From assembly GCF_000756305.1 (NCBI RefSeq), contig NZ_JRFE01000014.1:758004-822003 (forward strand): a stretch of DNA of 64,000 nt, given 5' to 3'. Below, piece after piece: positions 1 through 9,975 of this stretch. The DNA is from Myxosarcina sp. GI1. GTDB lineage: Bacteria; Cyanobacteriota; Cyanobacteriia; Cyanobacteriales; Xenococcaceae. The position numbers and the translations under genes were made by a program. Numbering within the stretch: the stretch's first letter is position 1; each line of letters begins with the position of its first letter. The notes below the pieces were generated by a model. That model made no database searches, was not told where the DNA came from, and worked only from the letters and a program-made list of their open reading frames with translations.

Positions 1-285
1 GGAGCAAGCGTCAATGTATTGCCTTATAGTCTTGGACTTGAGCTTGGTGCTGTTTGGGAAGAACAGACAACTTCAGTGACTTTAGCTGGTAATTTAGCAT
101 CAGTTGAAGCCAAAGGTTTACTATTGTCTGCCAAAATTGCCAATTTTGAGCCAGTTAGGTTGGTTTTTGCCTGGAGTCAATCGGACGATACACCACTATT
201 ACTCGGTCGAATGAATTTTTTCCTTGAATTTGATGTTTGTTTTTATCGTTCGCAATTACTATTTGAAGTTTGTCCCAAATCTTGA
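1..285 (+). CDS. Retropepsin-like aspartyl protease family protein, C-terminal part
   Basis: The reading frame is open from the first base, so the gene begins outside the window. The visible residues open with GASVNVLP, which fits the D-[ST]-G-A/S active-site stretch of retropepsin-like aspartic proteases with the aspartate just off the edge. A second conserved block near the end, PLLLGRMNFF followed by a beta-rich tail, fits the family's C-terminal lobe. In cyanobacteria such small proteins are common and often sit beside a short antitoxin-like gene, but the upstream neighbour cannot be seen. Proteolytic activity is a family inference. The TTG inside the frame at 19 is not taken as a start because the homologous sequence extends upstream of it. 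Confidence 0.65.
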   Translation, partial: GASVNVLPYSLGLELGAVWEEQTTSVTLAGNLASVEAKGLLLSAKIANFEPVRLVFAWSQSDDTPLLLGRMNFFLEFDVCFYRSQLLFEVCPKS

Positions 286-479
286 GATTGTTTATTAAAT
301 TTGTCAAAGAAACTGAAAAATAACTGTTAAAAACTTTAGTCAGGCGATCGCTTCTCGCTAAAAATTTCACAACCCCGTACGGGTAACCCTAAAGCAGTAG
401 TCGAAATCAAATATTAAGACAAACTTTACTAACGGCATGGTAACGTTCGATCGGGTCTATTAAAAAAATAGAGGTGGCT

Positions 480-1445
480 ATGACTCGACCGACAGTATTA
501 GTAACGCGGAAACTACCACAAGCTGTAGAAGAGCGTTTGATAAAAGATTATCAGCCTTTACTCAATAAAGAAGATCGCCCTCTTGCTACGGAACAATTAT
601 TGTCAGACAGCAAAAAAGCAGACGCTTTAATAATTACAGGTCAAAATCATTTGAGCGAAGAAACAATTGCTCAACTACCCGAACGCCTAAAAGCGATCGC
701 TACTTTTTCTGTAGGATACGACCATATCGACCTGGAAGCAGCCGAAAAGCGTGGTTTTGCCGTAATCAATACTCCTGGAGTTTTAACCGATGCTACTGCC
801 GATGTAACCTGGTTATTACTTCTCGCTGCTGCACGTCGCGCTCATGAAGGAGAACAGCTTATAAGACAGGGGAAGTGGAGCGATCCTCGCCCTACTCAGT
901 TACTCGGCACTGAGGTTACGGGAAAACGTCTGGGTATATTAGGCATGGGTCGCATTGGTAGAGCGGTTGCCAAAAGAGCCAAAGCTTTCGATATGGAAGT
1001 TCACTATTGCAATCGCCATCGGCTTAGTTCGGAACAGGAGGCGGGAGCAATTTTTCACGATACTCCAGAAGATTTGCTTGGGGTAAGCGACTTCTTGTCT
1101 TTCCACTGTCCTGCTACCCCCGAAACCGAAAACTTTTTGAACGCCAGACGGATCGAACTACTACCCGACGGAGCAATTATTGTTAATGCCGCTCGTGGCA
1201 GTTTAATAGTAGATGAAGACTTAATTGCCGCCCTGCGATCGCGCAGAATTTTTGCTGCTGGCTTAGATGTCTTTGAAGGAGAACCCAATCTCAATCCTAC
1301 TTATCGATCTTTACCCAATGTGTTTTTGTTACCCCATCTTGGTAGTGCTACGGTAGAAACTCGCACACAGATGGGATTTTTAATACTAGACAATTTAGAT
1401 GCTGTCTTTGCAGGCAAACAGCCTCCTAATAATTTAGTTAGTTAA
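480..1445 (+). CDS. D-isomer-specific 2-hydroxyacid dehydrogenase (glyoxylate/hydroxypyruvate reductase type)
   Basis: An NAD(P)-dependent cytosolic dehydrogenase that interconverts 2-keto acids such as glyoxylate or hydroxypyruvate and D-2-hydroxy acids. The Rossmann motif GMGRIG lies near residue 155. The substrate-binding arginine sits in NAARGSLI, a conserved acidic stretch is DVFEGEP, and the catalytic histidine is in LPHLGSAT. About 320 residues is the usual family length. An in-frame GTG lies two codons upstream at 474, but GAGG at 471-474 is well placed as a ribosome site for the ATG at 480, so that start is chosen. In a cyanobacterium the likely role is reduction of hydroxypyruvate or glyoxylate in photorespiration. 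The exact substrate cannot be read from sequence. Confidence 0.88.
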   Translation: MTRPTVLVTRKLPQAVEERLIKDYQPLLNKEDRPLATEQLLSDSKKADALIITGQNHLSEETIAQLPERLKAIATFSVGYDHIDLEAAEKRGFAVINTPGVLTDATADVTWLLLLAAARRAHEGEQLIRQGKWSDPRPTQLLGTEVTGKRLGILGMGRIGRAVAKRAKAFDMEVHYCNRHRLSSEQEAGAIFHDTPEDLLGVSDFLSFHCPATPETENFLNARRIELLPDGAIIVNAARGSLIVDEDLIAALRSRRIFAAGLDVFEGEPNLNPTYRSLPNVFLLPHLGSATVETRTQMGFLILDNLDAVFAGKQPPNNLVS

Positions 1446-1451
1446 AAGTTA

Positions 1452-1883
1452 TTACGTTGCCGATGGAGGCGCAAATTGGGCAAATACTTCTTCGCCCGTC
1501 ATGTTTTTAGTTTTGTTGGCAAAAGAGTAGTATTCTGGCTTTTCGTCGATAAAAACCTGATGCTCTAAAATAAGTTCTTTTTCATTATCAAAAATACCTG
1601 CTGGTATATAGTATTGACAGTTTTGTTTGAACCTATAAAATAAATGGCTGCCACACTGCTTGCAGAATCCGCGTTCTGCCCATTCTGAAGACTGGTAAAC
1701 CCCAATATTTTCTTCACCAGAGAAGCTAACGTCATTGCTACACTCTACTGCCAACAAAGCTCCTCCACCCCATTTACGACACATATTGCAGTGACACGCC
1801 GCTACATGAGGATTCATGCTAGTCATAGAAACGCTTACTGCTTTGCAGAGGCAATTACCCTTAGCAACATTTGATTCAGACAT
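1452..1883 (-). CDS. GFA-domain (CENP-V/glutathione-dependent formaldehyde-activating fold) zinc protein
   Basis: A 143-residue protein with the full cysteine pattern of the GFA fold: C11 and C13 (CLC), C30, C32 and C35 (CHCNMC), then C74 and C77 (CKQC), expected to bind structural and catalytic zinc. The start is ATG, preceded by GGGA about six bases upstream. The founding member (Gfa of Paracoccus) was linked to glutathione and formaldehyde, but most homologues have no proven reaction. It ends seven bases from the end of the convergent dehydrogenase gene. A role in handling formaldehyde would suit a genome with amine-oxidising enzymes, but those genes lie 40 kb away and the link is speculation. 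Confidence 0.8.
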   Translation of the reverse strand: MSESNVAKGNCLCKAVSVSMTSMNPHVAACHCNMCRKWGGGALLAVECSNDVSFSGEENIGVYQSSEWAERGFCKQCGSHLFYRFKQNCQYYIPAGIFDNEKELILEHQVFIDEKPEYYSFANKTKNMTGEEVFAQFAPPSAT

Positions 1884-1969
1884 ATTGTTCCCTTTTTAGG
1901 TAAATATAATAAATATAATAATAGAAACCAATAAAACTATTACTCACACATTAAACTACACAAACAACC

Positions 1970-2161
1970 GTGAAACCTAACAATACTTCCTGCATATTTT
2001 CTTTTCTGGGATTGAGTTTGGCAACTAGTCCATTTATTTTCAGCCTGTTAATTGTAAAAATTTTAGCTGATGCTCTAAACGATTTAGGCAAAACTAGCGA
2101 AGAGTTATTTCGCTCGGAGCGTTTACCAATACTAAATTTTCCAGAAATGAATCGCGATTGA
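1970..2161 (+). CDS. Small membrane protein of unknown function
   Basis: A 63-residue frame with a GTG start. It has one hydrophobic segment (about residues 9-33) and a polar tail containing ELFRSERLPILNFPE. The pattern of one helix, an acidic/amide region and a short LP-rich tail looks like a conserved small cyanobacterial protein rather than random sequence, though I cannot name a family. It stands alone between the GFA-fold gene and ppc. Confidence 0.5.
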   Translation: MKPNNTSCIFSFLGLSLATSPFIFSLLIVKILADALNDLGKTSEELFRSERLPILNFPEMNRD

Positions 2162-2646
2162 AAGAAAATAACTAAATGGTAGTAAAAATAACTGTTTGAG
2201 TGTTTAAAAACACGGTAAGACTTGAGAGAGTTGAGTCAAACGAAGGCAGAAAGTTAGTCTTACTAAAAGGTACTACTGTCGTCAGACTACCTCAAAATTT
2301 TCTCAAGCCCTGCCTCATTTTGAGGTTGTAGTTTGCTGGAAAATTCTCTCGCATGGGTGATTGTCACGGTCTTCGAGAGATATTTAAATTACCAAATGCT
2401 CTTTAAAATTTTAGTTTTGTTTTCAACGATTTTTAATCGGCGCGATCGCGCGATCGCTAAGAGCGACTTGCACCTCTTACTGACAATAGTTGACAGTTTA
2501 AAGAATAAATATAACTTTACTTATTACTCTATAAACTGATATTTAATAGAAAGCTCGATTATTTTTTATTATCTAGTAACAACAACTAGCAGTCTTTTGG
2601 AAATTGCGATTGAGCCAAATAATAGCATAGCAAAGGTGTTCTGTAT
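2162..2646. other. Intergenic leader of ppc with a 10-bp inverted repeat
   Basis: No convincing gene in 485 bases. A perfect inverted repeat, ACCTCAAAAT at 2289-2298 and ATTTTGAGGT at 2317-2326, could form a stem with an 18-base loop. It is not followed by a T run, so it looks like an operator or leader hairpin rather than a terminator. A double HIP1-like motif lies near 2440-2458. The ppc promoter should lie in this region, but no clear -35/-10 pair was picked out. Confidence 0.4.
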
Positions 2647-5600
2647 ATGAGTACGGTTTTACAAACTTCACAAACTTCTCGATCGACAATCGATCCTATT
2701 TCTCCCTCACATATAGTTTTACGCCATCGTCAAAGATTAGTAGAAGATTTGTGGGAAAGAGTATTGCATTCAGAATGCGGTAAAGAGATGGTAGATTTGT
2801 TGCAGAAAATGCGTACTCTTTCTTCTCCCGAGGGACAAGCTACAGATTTACCTCAATCTTCTGTTACCCAACTAATTGAAAAACTGTCTCTTGAAGATGC
2901 AATTCAGGCTGCACGCGCCTTTGCTCTCTATTTTCAGTTGACTAATATTGTCGAACAGCATTACGAACGCAAAGAGCAGCAACTTTCACGACGTACTATT
3001 AATAATCAGCTACGTTCTGAGACTAATGGCAATAGCGATCGCTTGAATGTGTTAGCGGCAGCCAACGAAACTTTACCAATAGTTTCAGAAGCAGAACTTC
3101 GCGGCGAAAATAGCTTAATTGATTCGCAAAATCACTTTTTCAACAAGTCAGCGACTTTCAACTGGTTATTCCCCTATCTAAAAAAGATTAATATGCCGCC
3201 TTTGATGTTGCAAAGGCTTTTAGACCAGTTGGACATTAGATTGGTATTTACAGCCCATCCGACTGAGATCGTACGCCACACGATTCGTAAAAAACAGCGA
3301 CGCATTTCTAGTATTTTGCAACAGCTAGATGCAGCCGAAGAGGCGATGGAAGAAATGGGCTTGAGTAATTCGTGGGAGAGCGAAGAAGCGATCGCGCGAC
3401 TAACTGAAGAAATTCGTCTGTGGTGGCGCACCGACGAACTGCATCAGTTTAAGCCTAAAGTTTTAGATGAAGTAGACTATGCCCTGCATTATTTCCAAGA
3501 AGTTTTGTTTGATGCTCTACCTCAACTGGCGACTCGTCTCAAACAGTCTCTGGCTAGTTCTTTTCCCGGGCTGGATGCCCCCACCCACAATTTTTGCTAC
3601 TTTGGCTCCTGGGTAGGTAGCGATCGCGACGGTAATCCGTTTGTAACACCAGAAGTAACCTGGGAAACTGCTTGTTATCAAAGAAGTATCGTTTTAGAAA
3701 AATATGTTAAGTCGGTCGAGCAGCTGAGAGAATTACTCAGCTTATCGCTACACTGGAGCAATGTTTTACCAGAGCTACTCGATTCTCTAGAACAAGATCG
3801 GCTTCAGTTACCAGAAATTTACGAACGCTTGGCAATTCGCTACCGTCAAGAACCCTATCGTCTCAAACTTACCTATATCGAGCAGAGATTAAAAAATACC
3901 AAAGAGCGCAATCAGTTGTTAGCTCAAAGTTTTAACAAACCATTTAAATCCGAACTAGAGGATGAAAGAGCTTATCTTTCGGGTGCCGAGTTTTTAGCCG
4001 AACTCAAACTAATTCAGCAAAGCCTGGCCGAAACTAGCCTTAGCTGTCGCGAACTGGATAATTTAATTTGTCAGGTAGAGGTTTATGGCTTTACCCTAAC
4101 CGAATTAGATTTTCGTCAAGACTCTTCTCGCCACTCCGATGCCATTTCAGAAATAACCGAATATTTACAAATTTTACCCAAACCTTATGAGGAGCTATCG
4201 GAAGAGGAAAAGTCAGCGTGGTTGGTTAGAGAGCTGCAAACCCGTCGCCCTCTAATTCCTGCTGAAATGCCTTTTTCGGAAACTGCTTGCGAGACTATTG
4301 AGACACTGCGAATGCTGCGTCAGCTACAGCAAGAATTTGGCACCAGCATTTGCCAGACTTACATTATTAGCATGACCAACTTTGTGAGCGATGTTTTAGA
4401 GGTAATGCTACTGGCTCAAGAGGCGGGACTGTACGATCCCGCTACAGGAAGAACTTCGGTAAGAATTGTACCTCTGTTTGAAACCGTAGAAGACCTCAAA
4501 CGCGCTCCTTCAGTAATGCGAGAGTTATTCGAGCTACCCCTGTATCGTGCCGCTCTAGCAGGAGGATATCAAAATTTACCGCAGACCAAACCCTCAGAAG
4601 GTGAAATTGATATTCCCTCTTTAGAGCCTACCAATTTACAAGAGGTGATGTTAGGCTACTCCGACAGCAACAAAGATTCGGGTTTTTTAAGCAGCAATTG
4701 GGAAATTCATAAAGCGCAAAAAGCCTTACAAAAAGTTGCTTCAGAATACGGTGTCGCTCTACGAATTTTTCACGGTCGCGGCGGTTCGGTCGGTCGCGGT
4801 GGTGGTCCTGCATACTCAGCAGTTTTAGCGCAGCCTACAGATACCATTCAAGGCAGAATTAAAATTACCGAACAGGGTGAAGTCCTAGCCTCTAAATACT
4901 CTTTACCAGAACTAGCACTTTATAATCTAGAAACTATTACTACTGCAGTAATTCAATCGAGTTTATTGGGTAGTGGTTTCGATCGCGTCGAACCCTGGCA
5001 TGAAGTTATGGAAGAATTGGCAGCCAGGTCGCGCACCGTATATAGGGCTTTAATTTACGAACAGCCAGATTTTGTCGATTTCTTCCACTCCGTAACTCCA
5101 ATTGACGTAATTGGTAAGTTACAAATTGGTTCTCGTCCTTCCAAACGTCCTGGTAAAGGTGGTGGCAAGAAAAAAGATATGAGCGGTCTGCGAGCTATTC
5201 CCTGGGTGTTTAGCTGGACGCAAAGCCGCTTTTTACTACCAGCCTGGTACGGTGTCGGCTCGGCACTACAGGAATTTCTAAACCAAGAGCCAGAGAAAAA
5301 TCTCGATTTGCTACAGTATTTTTACTTTAAATGGCCCTTCTTTAGAATGGTCATCTCTAAGGTAGAAATGACGCTGGCAAAAGTCGATTTGCAAATTGCC
5401 GAGCATTATGTTAACAAATTATCGCTTCCAGAAGATTTAGAGCGGTTTAAAAAATTGTTCGACCAAATTTCTCAAGAATACTATTTAACTAGAGATTTGA
5501 TTTTAACAATTGTGGGTCAACAGCGTTTGCTCGATGGCGATCCCGAACTACAGCGATCGGTACAGTTGCGCAATGGTACAATTGTACCGTTAGGATTCTT

Positions 5601-5739
5601 ACAGGTAGCACTAATCGAGCGATTGCGCGAACACGATCGCTCTCAAGCCGTTCATTTTCGCTTTAGTAAAGAAGAGTTACTGCGCGGGGCGATGTTAACC
5701 ATCAACGGTATTGCCGCTGGCATGCGTAACACGGGCTAA
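2647..5739 (+). CDS. ppc: Phosphoenolpyruvate carboxylase
   Basis: Carboxylates phosphoenolpyruvate with bicarbonate to oxaloacetate, the main anaplerotic reaction feeding the tricarboxylic acid cycle and nitrogen assimilation. At 1030 residues it matches cyanobacterial PEPC. The catalytic histidine motif [12 protein letters not shown] has its histidine at residue 204. The PEP/bicarbonate site includes [11 protein letters not shown] (about 325) and the mobile glycine loop [13 protein letters not shown] (709-721), with [11 protein letters not shown] upstream of it. The chain ends in the invariant MRNTG. The ATG start gives the usual cyanobacterial N-terminal extension. Its bicarbonate demand and link to nitrogen assimilation fit the nearby nitrate and carbon-uptake genes, though it is separately transcribed. 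Confidence 0.98.
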   Translation: MSTVLQTSQTSRSTIDPISPSHIVLRHRQRLVEDLWERVLHSECGKEMVDLLQKMRTLSSPEGQATDLPQSSVTQLIEKLSLEDAIQAARAFALYFQLTNIVEQHYERKEQQLSRRTINNQLRSETNGNSDRLNVLAAANETLPIVSEAELRGENSLIDSQNHFFNKSATFNWLFPYLKKINMPPLMLQRLLDQLDIRLVFTAHPTEIVRHTIRKKQRRISSILQQLDAAEEAMEEMGLSNSWESEEAIARLTEEIRLWWRTDELHQFKPKVLDEVDYALHYFQEVLFDALPQLATRLKQSLASSFPGLDAPTHNFCYFGSWVGSDRDGNPFVTPEVTWETACYQRSIVLEKYVKSVEQLRELLSLSLHWSNVLPELLDSLEQDRLQLPEIYERLAIRYRQEPYRLKLTYIEQRLKNTKERNQLLAQSFNKPFKSELEDERAYLSGAEFLAELKLIQQSLAETSLSCRELDNLICQVEVYGFTLTELDFRQDSSRHSDAISEITEYLQILPKPYEELSEEEKSAWLVRELQTRRPLIPAEMPFSETACETIETLRMLRQLQQEFGTSICQTYIISMTNFVSDVLEVMLLAQEAGLYDPATGRTSVRIVPLFETVEDLKRAPSVMRELFELPLYRAALAGGYQNLPQTKPSEGEIDIPSLEPTNLQEVMLGYSDSNKDSGFLSSNWEIHKAQKALQKVASEYGVALRIFHGRGGSVGRGGGPAYSAVLAQPTDTIQGRIKITEQGEVLASKYSLPELALYNLETITTAVIQSSLLGSGFDRVEPWHEVMEELAARSRTVYRALIYEQPDFVDFFHSVTPIDVIGKLQIGSRPSKRPGKGGGKKKDMSGLRAIPWVFSWTQSRFLLPAWYGVGSALQEFLNQEPEKNLDLLQYFYFKWPFFRMVISKVEMTLAKVDLQIAEHYVNKLSLPEDLERFKKLFDQISQEYYLTRDLILTIVGQQRLLDGDPELQRSVQLRNGTIVPLGFLQVALIERLREHDRSQAVHFRFSKEELLRGAMLTINGIAAGMRNTG

Positions 5740-5755
5740 AGAGATTGGGGACTGG

Positions 5756-5819
5756 GTGACTTGGGGACTTGGGGGGGACTAGGAAAGATCTCTCTACTAA
5801 AGAAATTCTCCCCGTCACC
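5756..5819. terminator. Possible bidirectional terminator between ppc and sasA
   Basis: Between the two convergent genes, GGTGACTTGGGGA (5756-5768) is nearly complementary to TCCCCGTCACC (about 5808-5818), giving a long imperfect hairpin. The G-rich stretch around it resembles a dispersed GGGGACT repeat, so it may be a repeat acting as terminator. There is no clean T run. Confidence 0.35.
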
Positions 5820-5833
5820 CTGTCACCTCGTCT

Positions 5834-6991
5834 TTATTTATAGACTGGCAGCATAAAGTGAAAACTACTACCGCGATCGCAAGAACTATCAACCCAAATT
5901 TGTCCGTAGTGAGCGCGAACGATTTGGCGACACCAAGCTAAACCCAAACCATATCCTTCTTCATTTTCGTCGCGTTTGAGACGAAAGCTACCTTCAAAAA
6001 TAGTCTCTTGTTTTTCTGCGGGAATTCCCGCACCAGTATCGCAAATGCTAACCTGAATTTTTTGGCTAGTGCGATGTAAAACAGACAAAGAAACTTCTCC
6101 TGCTTCTGGAGTGTATTTGATAGCGTTATCTAACAGATTGATAATTAGCTGACGAATTAGCTCGCGATCGCCATGAACTAAAGGTAAATCTTGAGGGATA
6201 TCTAACTTAAAAACCTGCGATTTTTGTCTGAAACGTTTTTGTAGCTGAGTATTGGCTTCTTCGCATAATAGCCTGATGTCAAACTGAGAGGGTTTTACTT
6301 TTAATTTTCCGTTCAGGTCGCGCGAGCTTTGAAGCAAATCGGCAATCATAGAGTTGGCAATTTTAAACTGCTGTTTTGCCTGCTTAAACAGTTGCGATTT
6401 TAATTTGATGCTTTTATCGCTTTGCTGTTGTCGGTCGGCTAGTTCGATAGTCTCCACAGCAATTGAAGCTGCGGTAAGTGGACTACGTAAATCGTGTGCC
6501 AACATTGCAATGATTTGATCCTTAAAACGCAATTGCGAAGCGAGTTCTTCTTTTTCCTGTTTTAAACGAAAAATTTCGTCAGAAAGTTCTATTACTTCAA
6601 TGGAGCAATTGAAAAAATCGGTATTCGTTTGCTCTAATTTTAAGCGGTCTTCTTCCGTAACCGCACGCTTGAGCGACATCCATTTGGGCAACCATTGCTT
6701 TAGCTGCTCCACTAAGTTACTTCCCGTCAGAGTTTGTCTGGGCGCGGGAGTAATCTTAACTAAAGCTGGAGTAGCTACTAATTTAAAATGTTCGACTAAA
6801 TGAGGTTGTCGATTAATTTCAATAACATCTAACTTAAAATCAATATTCGGTTTCAAATTTTCTAAATGGGCTGTAATTTGCCGAATATTGTTTAATGATG
6901 AAGGTCGTTCGTCTACAAATAACAGTAATTGAAAAAACACTCTTTCGTGACTATTTATTACATAATCGACTGGTTGCGATAAGAATTGCAC
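5834..6991 (-). CDS. sasA: Circadian output histidine kinase SasA
   Basis: Sensor kinase that reads the KaiC clock state and phosphorylates RpaA. Residues about 18-105 form the KaiB-like thioredoxin-fold sensor (LLLFVDERP, then TPALVKI). A coiled coil follows near 130-160, then the dimerisation/phosphoacceptor box AHDLRSPLTAA with His166. The ATPase has its N box NLLDNAIKYTPE, G1 box CDTGAGIP and G2 box GYGLGLAWCRQIV. At 385 residues it matches Synechococcus SasA (387). The start is GTG with no strong ribosome site. No transmembrane segment is present, as expected for a cytosolic kinase. kaiABC and rpaA are not in this window. Confidence 0.95.
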   Translation of the reverse strand: MQFLSQPVDYVINSHERVFFQLLLFVDERPSSLNNIRQITAHLENLKPNIDFKLDVIEINRQPHLVEHFKLVATPALVKITPAPRQTLTGSNLVEQLKQWLPKWMSLKRAVTEEDRLKLEQTNTDFFNCSIEVIELSDEIFRLKQEKEELASQLRFKDQIIAMLAHDLRSPLTAASIAVETIELADRQQQSDKSIKLKSQLFKQAKQQFKIANSMIADLLQSSRDLNGKLKVKPSQFDIRLLCEEANTQLQKRFRQKSQVFKLDIPQDLPLVHGDRELIRQLIINLLDNAIKYTPEAGEVSLSVLHRTSQKIQVSICDTGAGIPAEKQETIFEGSFRLKRDENEEGYGLGLAWCRQIVRAHYGQIWVDSSCDRGSSFHFMLPVYK

Positions 6992-7180
6992 CGCTATTTA
7001 TACAAACTTATTTGTTGTAAAGTTAAAAATATGTTTTGCGATCGAGCAAATACAAAATGCAACTTGCTATTTTAGCAATTAAACTTTTTTGAAGTTCAAT
7101 ATTAAGATATCATAAAGTTTACCCAGATTGCCTTAGTCTCTCAATTGAGAGAATTAGAAACAAGTTATGGAAATATAATC

Positions 7181-8770
7181 ATGGCTCTTGGTTACCTTGC
7201 CCTCGTACTTCACGCTCATCTACCGTTTGTAAGACATCCAGAGAGCGACTATGTTTTAGAAGAGGAATGGCTGTTTGAAGCCATTACCGAAACCTACGTT
7301 CCTTTGTTGCAAGTGTTTGAAGGCTTACAGCAAGATGGAATCGACTTTAAAATTACCATGAGCATGACACCGCCTTTGGTGTCAATGCTGCGCGACCCGC
7401 TTCTACAAGAGCGTTATGAAGCTCATCTGGCTTTACTTGAAGAGCTAGTTGCCAAAGAAATTAAGCACAATCAGCACAACGGTCATATACGCTATCTAGC
7501 AGAATTTTACGCCAATTCTTTTGCTAAAATTCGTCAAACCTGGGAGAAATATGACCGTGATTTAGTAACGGGATTCAAAAAATTTCTCGATAGCAATAAT
7601 TTAGACATCATTACCTGCGGTGCGACTCACGGCTATCTTCCTTTAATGAAGATGTATCCCCAAGCTGTATGGTCGCAAATCAAAGTCGCTTGCGAACATT
7701 ACGAAGAAAACTTTGGTCGTCCTCCTAAAGGAATTTGGCTACCAGAATGTGCTTATTATGAGGGATTAGAAAGAATGCTAGCCGATGCTGGTTTGCGTTA
7801 CTTTTTAACTGACGGACACGGTATTTTATACGCTCGTCCTCGTCCTCGTTTTGGTTCTTATGCTCCCATCTTCACCGAAACTGGAGTGGCAGCTTTTGGG
7901 CGAGACCACGAATCATCCCAGCAAGTTTGGTCTTCTAAAGTTGGTTATCCAGGAGATGTAGAATATCGCGAATTCTATAAAGATTTAGGTTGGGAAGCAG
8001 AATACGAATATATCAAACCCTACATTATGCCCAATGGACAACGAAAAAATACGGGCATTAAATATCATAAGATTACCAGTCGCGACGGAGGGTTGTCAGA
8101 AAAAGCTCTCTACGATCCTTATTGGGCGAGAGAAAAAGCTGCCGAACATGCAGGCAACTTTATGTACAATCGGGAAAAACAGATTCAAAATTTAGAAGGG
8201 ATGCTACAGCGTCCGCCAATTGTTGTCTCTCCTTACGACGCAGAATTGTTTGGTCATTGGTGGTATGAAGGTCCTTGGTTTATCGATTATTTATTCCGTA
8301 AGAGTTGGTACGACCAAAATACCTATGACATGACTCATTTGTCTGACTATTTGCGTCAACAGCCCACACAACAGGTTTGCCGTCCATCACAATCTAGCTG
8401 GGGTTACAAAGGATTCCACGAATATTGGTTGAACGAAACCAATGCTTGGGTATATCCTCACTTACATAAAGCTACAGAACGAATGATTGAGTTGGGTAGA
8501 CGCGAACCTGCTGACGAATTAGAATGGCGTGCTTTGAATCAGGCGGCGCGAGAACTGTTGCTGGCGCAGTCTTCTGACTGGGCATTTATCATGCGTACGG
8601 GAACTATGGTACCTTATGCTATAAGACGGACGCGATCGCATTTACTTCGTTTTAATAAACTATATCAAGATATCAATCGAGGCAAAATAGACTCTGGGTG
8701 GCTAGAAAAAGTCGAAAAAATCGACAATATTTTCCCCAATATTAACTATCGAACTTATCGACCTCTTTAA
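7181..8770 (+). CDS. Glycoside hydrolase family 57 1,4-alpha-glucan branching enzyme
   Basis: Makes alpha-1,6 branches in glycogen by moving a glucan segment, alongside the GH13 enzyme GlgB. The frame extends to a TTG at 7145, but the ATG at 7181 gives the family-typical N-terminus MALGYLALVLHAHLPFV and is chosen (529 residues). The GH57 nucleophile is Glu189 in IWLPECAYYEG and the acid/base is Asp353 in VSPYDAELFGHWW. The DUF1957-type C-terminal helical domain follows, with FHEYWLNETN and AQSSDWAFIM. No signal peptide is present, consistent with cytosolic glycogen. It is divergent from sasA across a 189-base gap. Confidence 0.9.
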   Translation: MALGYLALVLHAHLPFVRHPESDYVLEEEWLFEAITETYVPLLQVFEGLQQDGIDFKITMSMTPPLVSMLRDPLLQERYEAHLALLEELVAKEIKHNQHNGHIRYLAEFYANSFAKIRQTWEKYDRDLVTGFKKFLDSNNLDIITCGATHGYLPLMKMYPQAVWSQIKVACEHYEENFGRPPKGIWLPECAYYEGLERMLADAGLRYFLTDGHGILYARPRPRFGSYAPIFTETGVAAFGRDHESSQQVWSSKVGYPGDVEYREFYKDLGWEAEYEYIKPYIMPNGQRKNTGIKYHKITSRDGGLSEKALYDPYWAREKAAEHAGNFMYNREKQIQNLEGMLQRPPIVVSPYDAELFGHWWYEGPWFIDYLFRKSWYDQNTYDMTHLSDYLRQQPTQQVCRPSQSSWGYKGFHEYWLNETNAWVYPHLHKATERMIELGRREPADELEWRALNQAARELLLAQSSDWAFIMRTGTMVPYAIRRTRSHLLRFNKLYQDINRGKIDSGWLEKVEKIDNIFPNINYRTYRPL

Positions 8771-8865
8771 AAATTAAATTTAACTGATGTCTACAAAAAA
8801 ATAAACATAATTTATTGTCCCTCTTAGCTACAGAGGGCTAATTTTTTAATTATAAATATGGCAGC

Positions 8866-8915
8866 TTGGCGATCCGAAGGCTATGCGGTTGCGGAGCAAG
8901 TCCATAGGACTCAGC
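8866..8915. repeat. Cyanobacterial dispersed repeat fragment
   Basis: The stretch from GGCGATCCGAAGGCTATGC to GTCCATAGGACT resembles the short GC-rich repeats found many times in cyanobacterial genomes, and stands out from the AT-rich spacer around it. A similar GC-rich element lies at about 30271-30320. The rest of the spacer after the branching enzyme holds no gene. Confidence 0.35.
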
Positions 8916-9019
8916 GTAATTACTTTAAAGCTAAGGTCGATCGACTGGCTAGCAAATAAAAAATGGCAAGCCGCTTTTGCAACTTACCTAAATTGTTAAA
9001 TTTAAATATTGAATTGAAC

Positions 9020-9382
9020 TTACACGCCAAATGACTTACCGCAACCACAGGTTTGAGCAGCGTTGGGGTTAGTAAATTGAAAGCCGCCACCAATCATGGC
9101 ATTGCTATAATCGAGAACTAAACCGTAAAGATACAAAATACTCTTAGGATCGCAGACAATTTTGAAGCCATCTTCATAATCAAATACTTCGTCACTATCG
9201 CGAATTTTATCTATTTCTTCAAAATCCATCATGTAAGACATTCCCGAACAACCTCCTTGACGGACTCCCACGCGCAAGCAAAGTTCTTTGTTGCCCTGTT
9301 GTTCTTGCAGCATTCTAATATGCTTGAGAGCAGTATCGGTCAATTGAATGCCTTTAGAGGGGGTTTTAGTTGCTTCTACCAT
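9020..9382 (-). CDS. HesB/IscA/SufA-family iron-sulphur cluster assembly protein
   Basis: A 120-residue A-type carrier that receives Fe-S clusters from the SUF scaffold and passes them to apoproteins. The three conserved cysteines are present: C45 in GGCSGMSY, and C112 and C114 in the C-terminal CGCGKSFG. The start is ATG. It is monocistronic here, with no suf genes near. The nearby nitrite and nitrate reductases and ferredoxin are Fe-S proteins, but adjacency alone does not assign a client. Confidence 0.93.
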   Translation of the reverse strand: MVEATKTPSKGIQLTDTALKHIRMLQEQQGNKELCLRVGVRQGGCSGMSYMMDFEEIDKIRDSDEVFDYEDGFKIVCDPKSILYLYGLVLDYSNAMIGGGFQFTNPNAAQTCGCGKSFGV

Positions 9383-9596
9383 TTATATATTTTTTAAAGA
9401 GCTTAATAATTACAGTTTATTGCAGAGAAGACATCATTAATGAACTTAAATGCCTACTCCTATATATAATAGCGAGTAAAAAAACAACCGAAAACAAAAA
9501 AAGTTGAAAACAAAGTAATAAATTAAAATTAAAGTGAAGGGACTATTACAATTTGTTTTCAAAACAGCTTTGTTCAAAAATAAAACTATCGATCGC

Positions 9597-9622
9597 ACCA
9601 CCTGAGAATTTTCTCAGGTGGT
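9597..9622 (-). terminator. Hairpin terminator after the RHH gene
   Basis: A perfect inverted repeat with arms ACCACCTGAGAA and TTCTCAGGTGGT sits 18 bases beyond the stop codon of the minus-strand gene. The downstream sequence on that strand is moderately T-rich rather than a clean T run. Confidence 0.6.
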
Positions 9623-9639
9623 TTGGTAACAATTGCCAA

Positions 9640-9975
9640 TTACTCGCTAACGCTATTTACACTTAATGGAACCAAGTCTCCATAAATGGTAAATCCTAAC
9701 AACATTGGTTCGTTTTCTTGAATTAATTTCCCTGTTAAGGCACAGCTTTCATCTTTTCTGGCAGTAGCATCGATAGTAGCGCGAATATCAGAACGAGCAA
9801 ACTGAGGACGGTAATCACCAGACTTCTGATGAACGTAATTCCAAAGAATATCCCGAATCAATGCTTGATAACCCTGATTTCCAGACAACTCTTTGAGCTT
9901 GTCTTTCAGACTGCGCTCTAAACGAATGCTGGTAACTTCCATTTCAGTTGTAGACGTGCGAGTTAGAGTTCGCAT
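9640..9975 (-). CDS. Ribbon-helix-helix (CopG/Arc-like) putative DNA-binding protein
   Basis: A 111-residue protein. Residues about 13-45 (VTSIRLERSLKDKLKELSG, then QALIRDILWNYV) match the strand-helix-helix layout of RHH repressors, with the alternating residues of the DNA-contacting strand. The C-terminal half contains CALTGKLIQENEPM, which resembles no named domain I can place. AGAGGA lies six bases before the chosen ATG, deciding for this start over the internal Met12. It stands alone, followed by a hairpin terminator. No toxin gene is adjacent, so it is more likely an autonomous regulator than an antitoxin. The target is unknown. Confidence 0.6.
   Translation of the reverse strand: MRTLTRTSTTEMEVTSIRLERSLKDKLKELSGNQGYQALIRDILWNYVHQKSGDYRPQFARSDIRATIDATARKDESCALTGKLIQENEPMLLGFTIYGDLVPLSVNSVSE

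Noticed and set aside
155..370. 71-codon minus-strand frame at the left edge
   Set aside because: It lies antisense to the retropepsin-like gene, has no recognisable motif and is AT-driven.
2333..2539. 68-codon plus-strand frame before ppc
   Set aside because: Weak TTG start, no ribosome site, and the hydrophobic and charged residues follow local AT bias and HIP1 repeats. Treated as noncoding.
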